A stretch of 60,917 nucleotides of DNA, from the NCBI GenBank assembly GCA_900045905.1, contig FCNS01000013.1:1-60917 (forward strand). Reading direction: 5' to 3'. The position numbers and the translations under genes are program-made. This document shows, in pieces, positions 35,617-44,054 of the stretch (positions within the stretch are counted from its first letter, which is position 1; the number at the start of each line of letters is the position of its first letter). The DNA is from Clostridiales bacterium CHKCI001. GTDB taxonomy: Bacteria > Bacillota > Clostridia > Lachnospirales > Lachnospiraceae. Below the pieces are notes generated by a model. It was not told the DNA's origin and ran no database searches. It was given only the letters and a program-made list of their open reading frames with translations.

Positions 35617-37389
35617 GTGAGTGATTTTTTAAATGTATCATCATCACCACATAGCAGAAGCGGAGATACGACAAGTAGTATTATGTTTGATGTTGCAATT
35701 GCTCTCGTCCCTGCGACTGTTTTTGGTATTTACTGGTTCAAGCTTCCAGCAGTTATTATTACTTTACTTTCTGTTATTACAGCAATACTTACAGAATTTT
35801 TATTTGAAAAACTGACGCATCAGAAAGTAACGATTACTGATGGAAGCGCATTAGTAACTGGTTTATTATTGGCATTAAATCTTTCCCCAGAAGTTCCATG
35901 GTGGATGCCGATTATTGGTAGTATTTTTGCAATTCTATTTGTAAAGCAGTTATTTGGCGGTTTGGGACAAAACTTTATGAATCCAGCACTTGCTGCCAGA
36001 TGTTTCTTGTTAATTTCTTTTGCTGGAACGATGAGCACATTTTCTGTAGATGGAGTGACAGGAGCAACTCCTTTAGCTGAATTGAAGGCTGGAAATGCAG
36101 TAAATGTAGTAGATATGTTTCTTGGTTTTACAGGCGGTACAATCGGAGAAGTATCTACATTAGCAATTTTGATTGGAGCAATTTATTTAGTGCTTCGTAA
36201 AGTAATTACTTTATGGATTCCAATTTCTTACATAGCATCGTTTTCTATTTTTGTACTGCTTTTTAGTGGAGAAGGTATGAATTGGCCATTTTTAGCAGCT
36301 GAGTTATGCGGTGGCGGTTTAATGCTAGGTGCATTCTTTATGGCTACCGATTATGTAACAAGCCCAATTACTCGAAATGGTAAGATTGTGTTTGGTATTT
36401 TAATTGGTATTTTAACAGGCGTATTCCGTTTATTTGGACCATCTGCCGAAGGCGTATCTTATGCAATTATTTTGGGAAATATTACCGTGCCATTGATTGA
36501 ACGTGTTACAATGCCAACTGCATTTGGATACGGAAAAAAACGGGGAATTCCTCAGAAGAAGGAAAAGGGATCAGAAAAACAGCCTGGAAAGCAGATTGAC
36601 GCAGCCAAGTTATTTGTCATTACATTGCTTGCAGGATTGGTTTTAGGCGGTGTATATCAGTTAACGAAAACTGTAATTGAAGAAAACGAATATAAGGCAA
36701 AAATAGAGGCTTATCAGCAGGTTTGCCCAGGTGCAGTGGATTTTGTGGAATCGGATGAATTTACACAAGCACTTTCAACTGCAAATACAGAGGGAATGTT
36801 CTCCGATGGAACATTAGGTAATGTGCTTGTCAATGAAGCACTTATAGGTGTAGATGCAGTTGGCAATCCAGTAGGCTATGTTATAAATGTATCAAGTAAT
36901 GATGGATATGGTGGAGAAATCGCTTTAACCGTTGGATTTAATAGTCAGTTAACTGTAAATAATATTCAGATTATGACGATTAATGAAACCGCTGGTTTAG
37001 GTATGAGAGCACAGGAACCAGAATTTACAGATCAATTTAAAAATAAGAGTGTGGAACAGTTTACTGTAACAAAGACAGGCAGTCAGAGTGATAGTGAAAT
37101 CAATGCATTAAGTGGTGCAACGATTACATCAAATGCGGTTACAAATGCAGTAAATGCAGCTCTTAAGTTTGTTCAAGAGACAGTAACAGGACAGAATATG
37201 ACAATTCCATCCAATACACCTGGAAGTATAGATGTTGATCCATCTGTAACTGATCCAGCGGTGGTAACACCGACGAATCCAGTAGTGGCAACACCAGAAG
37301 CGACTAATCCAGTAGAGACGACGCCAGTATCTTCTGAATTAGAAGCAACGACACCAGTAGCAACAGATAATGTTGCACCAGTAGAATAA
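35617..37389 (+). CDS. rnfDG: Fused Rnf subunits D and G
   Basis: 590 residues in one continuous frame. Residues about 1-320 are RnfD (multi-pass membrane, FMN attachment loop VTGATPLAELKAG near 149). A basic linker (GKKRGIPQKKEKGSEKQPGK) leads to RnfG from about 330: one helix FVITLLAGLVLGGVYQLT, then an exported FMN-binding domain ending SGATITSNAVTNAVNAAL near 501, where Thr is the covalent FMN site. A Thr/Pro/Val-rich tail of about 65 residues follows, unusual for RnfG. Normally D and G are separate genes. GTG start with AGAGGTAACG ahead. Confidence 0.93.
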   Translation: MSDFLNVSSSPHSRSGDTTSSIMFDVAIALVPATVFGIYWFKLPAVIITLLSVITAILTEFLFEKLTHQKVTITDGSALVTGLLLALNLSPEVPWWMPIIGSIFAILFVKQLFGGLGQNFMNPALAARCFLLISFAGTMSTFSVDGVTGATPLAELKAGNAVNVVDMFLGFTGGTIGEVSTLAILIGAIYLVLRKVITLWIPISYIASFSIFVLLFSGEGMNWPFLAAELCGGGLMLGAFFMATDYVTSPITRNGKIVFGILIGILTGVFRLFGPSAEGVSYAIILGNITVPLIERVTMPTAFGYGKKRGIPQKKEKGSEKQPGKQIDAAKLFVITLLAGLVLGGVYQLTKTVIEENEYKAKIEAYQQVCPGAVDFVESDEFTQALSTANTEGMFSDGTLGNVLVNEALIGVDAVGNPVGYVINVSSNDGYGGEIALTVGFNSQLTVNNIQIMTINETAGLGMRAQEPEFTDQFKNKSVEQFTVTKTGSQSDSEINALSGATITSNAVTNAVNAALKFVQETVTGQNMTIPSNTPGSIDVDPSVTDPAVVTPTNPVVATPEATNPVETTPVSSELEATTPVATDNVAPVE

Positions 37390-37401
37390 GGAGGTGGGAA
37401 T

Positions 37402-38208
37402 ATGAATAAATATATGGAACGTATTTATAACGGCGTTGCAAAAGAAAATCCGACATTTGTCTTAATGCTTGGTATGTGTCCCACTCTTGCAGTAACTACA
37501 TCTGCAATTAACGGCTTAGGTATGGGTGTTTCCACAATGGTCGTATTGATTTTCTCAAATTTTATTATTTCTCTTTTAAGAAATATTATCCCAGATAAGG
37601 TTAGAATTCCTGCATATATCGTTATTGTAGCGTCTCTTGTAACAGTAGTTCAGTTGTTAATGGAGGCATATGTTACAACATTATATGATGCACTTGGAAT
37701 CTATATTCCTCTTATCGTAGTAAATTGTATTATTTTAGGTCGTGCAGAAGCATTTGCATCCAAAAATCCACCAATTCTTTCTGCTTTTGATGGTATTGGT
37801 ATGGGAATTGGTTTTACAATTGCACTGACTTGTATTGGTTTATTCCGTGAACTAATTGGAGCAGGAACCGCTTTTAGTGTAACCGTTATGCCAGAAGCTT
37901 ATGAACCAGTTTCCATTTTTATTTTGGCTCCGGGTGCATTCCTTGTATTATCCTTGATTATTGCATTTTTGAATGCAATGCATATTCATACAGAAGCAAA
38001 TAAGAAGGTTGAAAAAGGATGCGATGGACATTGTGGATCTTGTTCTGTTACTTGTGAAGAAAGAAAAGAAGAGCAAGAAGAACTAGAAGAAACACCAAAA
38101 GTAGAAGATAAAAAACCAGAAAAAAAGGCTTCTAATAAAACGATTGTAAAACCAATGAGTAAAAAAGTTACTTCTGTTAAGAAGCCAAACAAAAAGGTAG
38201 AAGAATAG
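37402..38208 (+). CDS. rnfE: Rnf complex subunit E with extended C-terminal tail
   Basis: 268 residues; typical RnfE is about 200. Six membrane helices with NPTFVLMLGMCPTLAVTT near 13 and NCIILGRAEAFASKNPP near 106 carrying the conserved Cys for the membrane iron-sulfur site. The extra tail (from about 195) has a Cys cluster CDGHCGSCSVTC, an acidic stretch and a Lys/Ser/Val-rich end. The function of the tail is unknown; a metal or Fe-S site is possible. GGAGGTGGGAAT precedes the start. Confidence 0.93.
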   Translation: MNKYMERIYNGVAKENPTFVLMLGMCPTLAVTTSAINGLGMGVSTMVVLIFSNFIISLLRNIIPDKVRIPAYIVIVASLVTVVQLLMEAYVTTLYDALGIYIPLIVVNCIILGRAEAFASKNPPILSAFDGIGMGIGFTIALTCIGLFRELIGAGTAFSVTVMPEAYEPVSIFILAPGAFLVLSLIIAFLNAMHIHTEANKKVEKGCDGHCGSCSVTCEERKEEQEELEETPKVEDKKPEKKASNKTIVKPMSKKVTSVKKPNKKVEE

Positions 38209-38218
38209 GGGGATTTCC

Positions 38219-38794
38219 ATGAAAGAATTGATCTTAGTATTAGTTGGAGCTGCCCTTGTAAATAACGTTGTATTAAGCCAATTTCTTGGTTTATGTCCAT
38301 TCTTGGGAGTATCCAAGCAGGTAAAAACAGCAGCCAGCATGGGGCTTGCCGTTATCTTTGTTATCACAATTGCATCTGCCTGTGCAAGTCTGATTTACTC
38401 ATTTATTCTTATTCCAACGGGACTTGAGTTTTTGCAGACAATTGTATTTATCTTAGTAATTGCGGCGTTAGTACAGTTGGTAGAGATGTTTTTGAAAAAG
38501 AATAGTCAAGGTTTATATGAAGCTTTGGGAGTATATTTGCCATTGATTACAACAAACTGTGCAGTATTAGGTGTGGCTTTAACCAATGTACAGAAAGAAT
38601 ATGATTTTGTTACAAGTGTTGTAAATGGTTTTGGTACAGCCCTTGGTTTTACTATTTCGATTATATTATTAGCTGGTATCCGTGAACGTATTGCCCATAA
38701 TAATATCATAAAACCGTTTCAAGGTGCACCAATTGTACTTCTTACAGCGGCATTAATGGCAATTGCATTCTTCGGATTTTCAGGATTAATTTAG
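38219..38794 (+). CDS. rnfA: Rnf complex subunit A
   Basis: 191 residues, six membrane helices, related to RnfE. Conserved NNVVLSQFLGLCPFLGVSKQ near 15-34 and TTNCAVLGVALTN near 107 supply the paired Cys for the membrane Fe-S cluster. Part of the ion-translocating core. GGGGGATTTCC precedes the start, 11 bp after rnfE. Confidence 0.96.
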   Translation: MKELILVLVGAALVNNVVLSQFLGLCPFLGVSKQVKTAASMGLAVIFVITIASACASLIYSFILIPTGLEFLQTIVFILVIAALVQLVEMFLKKNSQGLYEALGVYLPLITTNCAVLGVALTNVQKEYDFVTSVVNGFGTALGFTISIILLAGIRERIAHNNIIKPFQGAPIVLLTAALMAIAFFGFSGLI

Positions 38795-38807
38795 GAGGAA
38801 GAAAGAT

Positions 38808-39614
38808 ATGGATATAACAGGTATTGCAATAGCTGCCGTCGTGGTCGGTGTTATTGGTCTCATTATCGGACTTCTTCTGGTGATGGCAGCAGAAAAATTT
38901 AAAGTAGAAGTAGATGAAAAAGAAATTGCAATTCGTGAAGAACTTCCAGGCAATAATTGCGGAGGTTGTGGATATGCTGGTTGTGACGCGTTAGCGAAGG
39001 CGATTGCAACAGGCGAAGCTGCTCCAAATGCCTGTCCTGTAGGGGGAGCTCCAGTGGCAGAAAAGATTAGTGCCATTTTAGGCGTAGAGGCAGCTGCAAC
39101 CGAAAAAAAGGTTGCATTTGTAAAATGTGCAGGTACATGTGGTGTGGCAAAAGAAAAATGTGTTTATACAGGTATTAAAGATTGCCGTGATGCAGCGGTT
39201 GTACCTGGAAAAGGAGCAAAACGATGTTCCTATGGATGTATGGGATTTGGATCTTGTGTTAGTGAATGCCAGTTTGATGCAATTCATATTGTGGATGGAG
39301 TTGCTGTTGTAGATCCAGAAAAATGCGTTGCTTGTGGTAAATGCACGCAAGTTTGTCCAAATCAACTAATTGAGTTAGTTCCATATAAAGCAACTTATCA
39401 TGTAACCTGTAATTCACAAGATAAGGGTAAAGCAGTAAAAGAAAACTGTGATGCAGGATGTCTTGGATGTACCCTTTGTGTAAAACAATGTCCAAATGGA
39501 GCGATCAGCATGGTTGGAAATGTTGCTAAAATTGATTATAGTAAGTGTACTGGATGCGGTATTTGCGCACAAAAATGTCCAGCTAAAATCATTCGTCCTA
39601 AAAAGGCGATGTAA
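38808..39614 (+). CDS. rnfB: Rnf complex subunit B (ferredoxin-like)
   Basis: 268 residues. N-terminal membrane anchor (about 3-26), Fe-S domain with NNCGGCGYAGCDALA near 46 and a later Cys, then polyferredoxin motifs: CSYGCMGFGSCVSECQ near 138, CVACGKCTQVCP near 172, CLGCTLCVKQCP near 219 and CTGCGICAQKCP near 247. It accepts electrons from reduced ferredoxin. Last gene of the operon; a strong terminator follows. Confidence 0.96.
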   Translation: MDITGIAIAAVVVGVIGLIIGLLLVMAAEKFKVEVDEKEIAIREELPGNNCGGCGYAGCDALAKAIATGEAAPNACPVGGAPVAEKISAILGVEAAATEKKVAFVKCAGTCGVAKEKCVYTGIKDCRDAAVVPGKGAKRCSYGCMGFGSCVSECQFDAIHIVDGVAVVDPEKCVACGKCTQVCPNQLIELVPYKATYHVTCNSQDKGKAVKENCDAGCLGCTLCVKQCPNGAISMVGNVAKIDYSKCTGCGICAQKCPAKIIRPKKAM

Positions 39615-39629
39615 AAAATAACAGATACG

Positions 39630-39700
39630 AAAAAGATTATGAATTTGATTGTATAAATGGTTCATTAGCATTTAGAAGATTCTAATTCATAATCTTTTTT
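39630..39700 (+). terminator. Terminator of the rnf operon
   Basis: AAAAAGATTATGAATT (39630-39645) pairs perfectly with AATTCATAATCTTTTT (39684-39699), then more T. Confidence 0.9.
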
Positions 39701-39701
39701 A

Positions 39702-39735
39702 TTATCATAATATAGATTCAATGGAGACTTTTTTG
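39702..39735 (+). repeat. Post-terminator dispersed repeat, copy C (most diverged)
   Basis: TTATCATAATATAGATTCAA followed by TGGAGACTTTTTTG. Same place relative to the terminator and same rough frame as copy B, but GATATGC is lost. Confidence 0.4.
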
Positions 39736-39823
39736 TTTTATATAAAATGGAGAGGAATGGTTGCGTTTCCTATTTGCACTTCATATAATAGAGCAGAATG
39801 TTTGTATAGGAGGCAATGGGAAA

Positions 39824-40594
39824 ATGACCCATTTTTTAGAGTTAAAATCAGTTTCGTATTCTTATCAAACAATGGAAGCCGAGACATTGGCATTAAAAGA
39901 AATATCACTTCAGATTGAAGAAGGAGAATTTATTGCAATTGTAGGACCATCAGGATGCGGAAAATCTACATTATTAAATTTGATATGTGGATTAATTCAA
40001 CCAGATGAAGGGGAAATTTTATTAAAAGGAAAACCGATGGAAGAGATGGCAATGAATATTGGATATATGCTGCAAAAAGACCATCTGTTTGAATGGAGAA
40101 CCATTTATAGTAATGTTACTCTTGGATTGGAACTTCAACATAAATTAGATTCCAATTCAAGAAAGCGTGTAGATAAAATGTTGAAAACATATGGATTATC
40201 TGAATTTGCAGCAGCACGTCCATCTCAACTTTCTGGAGGAATGAGACAAAGAGCCGCTTTAATTCGGACATTGGCAATGGAGCCAGAGTTACTTTTATTG
40301 GATGAACCATTTTCCGCGTTGGATTACCAAACGAGATTGAGTGTCTGTGATGATATTTACGAAATTCTAAAAAAGGAAAATAAAACAGCAATTTTAGTGA
40401 CACATGATTTGTCAGAAGCAATTAGTGTGGGAGATCGAGTTGTTATTTTAGGTAGACGACCAGCACAAATAAAGAATATTATAACGCTTTCTTTTGACCA
40501 AGACTTAACCCCAATTCAAAGGAGAAATGCGAAACCGTTTGCATCTTATTTTAATACGATATGGAAGGAGCTGCAAGAAAATGAATGCTCATGA
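39824..40594 (+). CDS. ABC transporter ATPase (nitrate/sulfonate/taurine-type)
   Basis: 256 residues. Walker A GPSGCGKSTLLNL near 44-56, signature LSGGMRQRAALIRTLA near 139, Walker B LLLLDEPFSALD near 161 and the switch His in VTHDLSEAISVGD near 197, all as in SsuB/TauB-like importers. ATG 39824 with AGGAGGCAATGGG ahead. It overlaps the permease gene by 14 bases. Confidence 0.92.
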   Translation: MTHFLELKSVSYSYQTMEAETLALKEISLQIEEGEFIAIVGPSGCGKSTLLNLICGLIQPDEGEILLKGKPMEEMAMNIGYMLQKDHLFEWRTIYSNVTLGLELQHKLDSNSRKRVDKMLKTYGLSEFAAARPSQLSGGMRQRAALIRTLAMEPELLLLDEPFSALDYQTRLSVCDDIYEILKKENKTAILVTHDLSEAISVGDRVVILGRRPAQIKNIITLSFDQDLTPIQRRNAKPFASYFNTIWKELQENECS

Positions 40595-41360
40595 ATTATA
40601 TGTATTAGAAGAAAAAAAGAGGAGGTGGCAGATTCATCTTGCCCAATTTGGTTTGTTCTTTTTATTTATTGGAGTTTGGGAAGGCGCAGTAAGGGCAGGA
40701 TGGATCAATGATTTTATTTTCAGTAGTCCTAGTCGAATCGCGACAACGATTTATCGTATGACATTGGATGGAAGTTTATTTCTTCATATAAAAATTACTG
40801 TGATAGAAACATTGGTTAGTTTCGGGATTGTGACATTAATTGGAATTGCAAGTGCTGTTTTGCTCTGGACATGTACATCGGTAGCAAAAATATTAGAGCC
40901 ATATTTAGTTATGTTAAATAGTCTGCCGAAATCAGCATTGGCTCCTGTCCTTATTGTGTGGCTTGGTAACGATGTAAAGACAATTATTGTAGCAGCTGTT
41001 TCAGTAGCAGTATTTGGAAGTATTCTTACCCTTTATACGAGTTTCAAAGAAATGGATACAGATCTTGTAAAGTTAATTTATATTTTAGGAGGAAATAAAT
41101 ACAGTGTTATGAAATACGTGTTACTTCCAGGAAGTATACCAATGATTATTAGTAATATGAAAGTAAATATTGGACTTTGTTTAGTAGGAGTAATTATCGG
41201 AGAATTTTTGGCAGCAAAAGAAGGACTTGGATATTTGATTATTTATGGAAGTCAAGTATTTCAATTAGATTTAGTAATCATGAGTATTATTATTTTATGT
41301 GTAATGGCGATAGGATTGTATCAAATTATTAATCAAATTGAGAAACATTATAGCAGATAA
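40581..41360 (+). CDS. ABC transporter permease (SsuC/TauC-like)
   Basis: 259 residues, six membrane helices. The EAA loop region is LPGSIPMIISNMKVNIGLCL near 179-198, and SLPKSALAPVLIVWLGND near 115 is typical of SsuC/TauC/NrtB permeases. ATG 40581 with AAGGAGCTG ahead. No substrate-binding lipoprotein is adjacent, so the substrate is unknown and the binding protein, if any, must be elsewhere. Confidence 0.92.
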   Translation: MNAHELYVLEEKKRRWQIHLAQFGLFFLFIGVWEGAVRAGWINDFIFSSPSRIATTIYRMTLDGSLFLHIKITVIETLVSFGIVTLIGIASAVLLWTCTSVAKILEPYLVMLNSLPKSALAPVLIVWLGNDVKTIIVAAVSVAVFGSILTLYTSFKEMDTDLVKLIYILGGNKYSVMKYVLLPGSIPMIISNMKVNIGLCLVGVIIGEFLAAKEGLGYLIIYGSQVFQLDLVIMSIIILCVMAIGLYQIINQIEKHYSR

Positions 41361-41373
41361 TACGAAACAACCC

Positions 41374-41402
41374 TTGTGATTGTATTTTTTTTTCGCTATA
41401 AT
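41374..41402 (+). promoter_or_regulatory. Promoter of the NSS transporter gene
   Basis: TTGTGA (41374-41379), 17-bp spacer, TATAAT (41397-41402). The -10 sits in a small palindrome CGCTATAATAGCG, which could be an operator half. Confidence 0.75.
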
Positions 41403-41461
41403 AGCGGTAGAGTGTAATTTTAACCCATTAGAAAGAATAAAAAGACATAGGAGGAAATGTC

Positions 41462-42784
41462 ATGAGACAAAATAAAAAAAGGGATCAGTTTCGTACTCAA
41501 TTTGGATTTGTTGTAGCATGCATTGGCTCCGCCGTGGGAATGGGAAATATTTGGATGTTTCCTTATCGTACTGGAAAATTCGGCGGAGCTGCATTTTTAA
41601 TTCCATATTTTATTTTTGTATTGTTGCTTGGATTTTCTGGAGTATTGGGAGAAATGGCATTTGGACGAGCAATGAAAACGGGTTCAGTTGGAGCATTCTC
41701 AAAAGCAATGCAAATGAGGGGAAAAAAGGGAGGAAAGCTAATTGGAATGGTTCCCGTTATTAGTTCTCTCGGTATTGCAATCGGTTATTCTGTTGTGGTG
41801 GGATGGCTTTTTAAATATTTAGTTGCTTCAATAACAGGAAATTTATTTCAAACAACCGATATAGCTTCTTATTTTAGTAATTTTGCAGTAAATTTTGGCA
41901 GTATTGGTTGGCATATGTTTGGACTTGCGATTACGTTTATAATTATGATTTTTGGTATTGCTAGCGGAATTGAAAAAATGAACAAACTAATGATGCCATT
42001 GTTTTTTGTATTTTTTTTGATATTACTGGTTCGAGTTGTTACATTAGATCAGGCAATAGAAGGGTACAAATATCTTTTTATTCCTCGATGGGAAGAATTA
42101 GGAAATATTCAAACGTGGATTTATGCGCTAGGACAGGCATTTTTTTCTCTTTCTTTAGCAGGTTCAGGTACGATTGTGTATGGAAGTTATCTAAAAAATG
42201 ATGCTGATGTAGTAAAATCTGCAAGAAATGTAGCTTTTTTTGATACTTGTGCAGCATTGCTAGCAGCAATGGTTGTGATACCAGCTGTTTTTGCGTTTGA
42301 TTTGGATGTTTCAGCAGGTCCTCCGCTCATGTTTATTACATTACCAGAAGTATTTCGCCAAATACCATTTGGAAATCTATTTTCTATTATTTTCTTTATT
42401 GCAGTCATTTTTGCAGCGATTACTTCTCTTATGAATTTATTTGAGACTCCGATTGAGGCTTTGCAAGAACAATTTAAACTATCCAGAAAAATGGCAGTGC
42501 TTATTGTGGCGTTAATAGCAGCATTCGTAGGAATTTTTATTGAAAGTGTAGATACTGTAGGGGTATGGATGGATGTGGTGTCAATTTATATGATTCCTTT
42601 GGGTGCCTTACTTGCAGCAATTATGTTTTTTTGGGTTTGCCCGAAGGGATTTGCAAGAAAACAAGTTCAGTTAGGTCATAAAAAACCACTTGGAAAATGG
42701 TTTGAACCAGTTACAAAATATGTATTCGTTGGCATTACGTTGATGGTATATATTGCGGGTATTATTCTTGGAGGAATCGGATAA
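41462..42784 (+). CDS. Sodium:neurotransmitter symporter (NSS/SNF) family transporter
   Basis: 440 residues, about eleven membrane helices as in bacterial TnaT/MhsT members. TM1 has FGFVVACIGSAVGMGNIWMFP near residues 14-34 with the Na-binding unwound region and the family W-x-F-P end; TM6 SLSLAGSGTIVYGSYL near 225 lines the substrate site. It imports an amino acid, probably hydrophobic or aromatic, with Na. AGGAGGAAATG precedes the start. Confidence 0.93.
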   Translation: MRQNKKRDQFRTQFGFVVACIGSAVGMGNIWMFPYRTGKFGGAAFLIPYFIFVLLLGFSGVLGEMAFGRAMKTGSVGAFSKAMQMRGKKGGKLIGMVPVISSLGIAIGYSVVVGWLFKYLVASITGNLFQTTDIASYFSNFAVNFGSIGWHMFGLAITFIIMIFGIASGIEKMNKLMMPLFFVFFLILLVRVVTLDQAIEGYKYLFIPRWEELGNIQTWIYALGQAFFSLSLAGSGTIVYGSYLKNDADVVKSARNVAFFDTCAALLAAMVVIPAVFAFDLDVSAGPPLMFITLPEVFRQIPFGNLFSIIFFIAVIFAAITSLMNLFETPIEALQEQFKLSRKMAVLIVALIAAFVGIFIESVDTVGVWMDVVSIYMIPLGALLAAIMFFWVCPKGFARKQVQLGHKKPLGKWFEPVTKYVFVGITLMVYIAGIILGGIG

Positions 42785-42806
42785 CACGACAGAAAGGGTG
42801 AGATAT

Positions 42807-43190
42807 ATGGAAGAACAAATAAAAAAACAATCTCGTATGATGCAGATTATGGCAGCTTCCTGTGTCGGAGTATTTATTATTGTGCTTGTATCAGCGCTTA
42901 TTCTAGTTCCAAAAGCGATAAATGCGATGGATATGATAAGTGAGATCCAACTAGATTTAGATCAAGAATCTATGGAAAAATTAACGACAGATGTTGATGA
43001 GTTGATTGTTACATTAAATGAGGAATTACAGCAGATGACAGATCAATTAAGTCAAGTGGATGTAGAAAACTTGAATACGGCGATCAAAAATTTGTCAGAA
43101 GCAGTAGAAAAAATGGATATAGAAGAATTAAATCGTGCAATTACAAATCTATCGGATATAATAGAGCCTTTAGCTAGATTGATGAATTGA
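42807..43190 (+). CDS. Small membrane-anchored coiled-coil protein next to the NSS transporter
   Basis: 127 residues. One membrane helix (about 12-33), then repeats of helical amphipathic segments with similar frames: NTAIKNLSEAVEKMDIEELN and NRAITNLSDIIEPL, a short tandem-like coiled coil. AAAGGGTGAG before ATG 42807. 22 bp after the transporter, so co-transcribed. Maybe an accessory to it; no family recognized. Confidence 0.7.
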   Translation: MEEQIKKQSRMMQIMAASCVGVFIIVLVSALILVPKAINAMDMISEIQLDLDQESMEKLTTDVDELIVTLNEELQQMTDQLSQVDVENLNTAIKNLSEAVEKMDIEELNRAITNLSDIIEPLARLMN

Positions 43191-43206
43191 TTGTAAAAGC
43201 AGAAAG

Positions 43207-43237
43207 ACGGAGCTGTTTGTTTATAAAACAGCTCCGT
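43207..43237 (+). terminator. Terminator after the coiled-coil gene
   Basis: ACGGAGCTGTTT (43207-43218) / AAACAGCTCCGT (43226-43237) with a seven-base loop, then TCTGTAATTTT. It can also serve the converging lipoprotein gene. Confidence 0.85.
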
Positions 43238-43281
43238 TCTGTAATTTTATGTATTGAAAATAAGTTTATATTTAAGCCTAA

Positions 43282-43680
43282 TTATTCAAGTGCAGAAGCA
43301 TCAGCTCCGCCAGCTGGGGTAGCAGCATCAGAAACGGCTGGAGTAGCAGCATCAGAAGCAGCTGGAGTAGCAGCATCAGAAGCAGCTGGAGTAGCAGCGT
43401 CAGAAGCAGCTGGAGTAGCAGCGTCAGAAGCGGCTGGAGTAGCAGCGTCATCAGAAGCAGCTGGAGTAGCAGCGTCATCAGAAGCAGCTGGAGTAGTAGC
43501 AGCGTCAGAAGCAGCTGGAGTAGTAGCGGCGTCAGAAGCAGCTGGAGTAGTAGCAGCGTCAGAAGCAGCTGGAGTAGTAGCGGCGTCAGAGCCTGTCTGA
43601 GCTGGATTCTGTGTACATCCTGTAAATGCAAGTAATGAAACGGTTGCGATCATAGCAACAATTTTAGTTGTTTTTCTCAT
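43282..43680 (-). CDS. Repeat lipoprotein made of Asp-Ala-Ala-Thr-Pro tandem repeats
   Basis: 132 residues. Lipoprotein signal peptide (MRKTTKIVAMIATVSLLAFTGC), a short NPAQTGS, then about twelve tandem units: four DAATTPAAS, two DDAATPAAS, four DAATPAAS, then DAATPAVS and DAATPAGG, ending ADASALE. No globular domain. It would be a surface-tethered extended chain, maybe a spacer or glycosylation target. AGGAGGAAT precedes the start. The DNA repeat units are 24 or 27 bp and nearly identical, so copy number probably varies between strains. Confidence 0.8.
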   Translation of the reverse strand: MRKTTKIVAMIATVSLLAFTGCTQNPAQTGSDAATTPAASDAATTPAASDAATTPAASDAATTPAASDDAATPAASDDAATPAASDAATPAASDAATPAASDAATPAASDAATPAVSDAATPAGGADASALE

Positions 43681-44054
43681 TTTGAAATTCCTCCTATAAA
43701 TAAAATATGTTTTAATATCTATCCAGTAATGCCTGTTTGTGTAAATAAATTACACTTAAAAATAAACACAGCTAGTAAAAAACGTTGTAGTGTTTAAAAA
43801 GGCTTTCATGAATTTTATAGACTGAATAGCTATTTAATAAATACTATTATATTCTAGCAGAGATGTAAAAAAAATACAATACAAAAAAATAAAAACTAAG
43901 AGATATAATTATAATATCTATTTTGGAACTATTTATAAAATGTTTGTTTTTCTCCCTTGCTGAGAGCATTTTTAAAAGGTATAATAAGAATTAATTTAGT
44001 GTTTGATTGAATTGGTTAAAGCATTAAAATTAATACAAAGGAGAGTTGTATGTT
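43681..44054. other. A/T-rich divergent intergenic region
   Basis: Between the repeat lipoprotein and the TtcA-like gene. No gene seen. It holds the plus-strand promoter at 43957-43985; a minus-strand TATAAT-like sequence (ATATTATAG complement near 43847-43855) might serve the lipoprotein. Confidence 0.5.
43957..43985 (+). promoter_or_regulatory. Promoter of the TtcA-like gene
   Basis: TTGCTG (43957-43962), 17-bp spacer, perfect TATAAT (43980-43985), 69 bp before the ATG. Confidence 0.7.

Noticed and set aside
43298-43600. CRISPR-like array of short repeats
   Set aside because: Units are contiguous with no spacers and encode in-frame Ala/Thr/Pro repeats of a lipoprotein with a signal peptide. 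The opposite-strand ORF there is a shadow.
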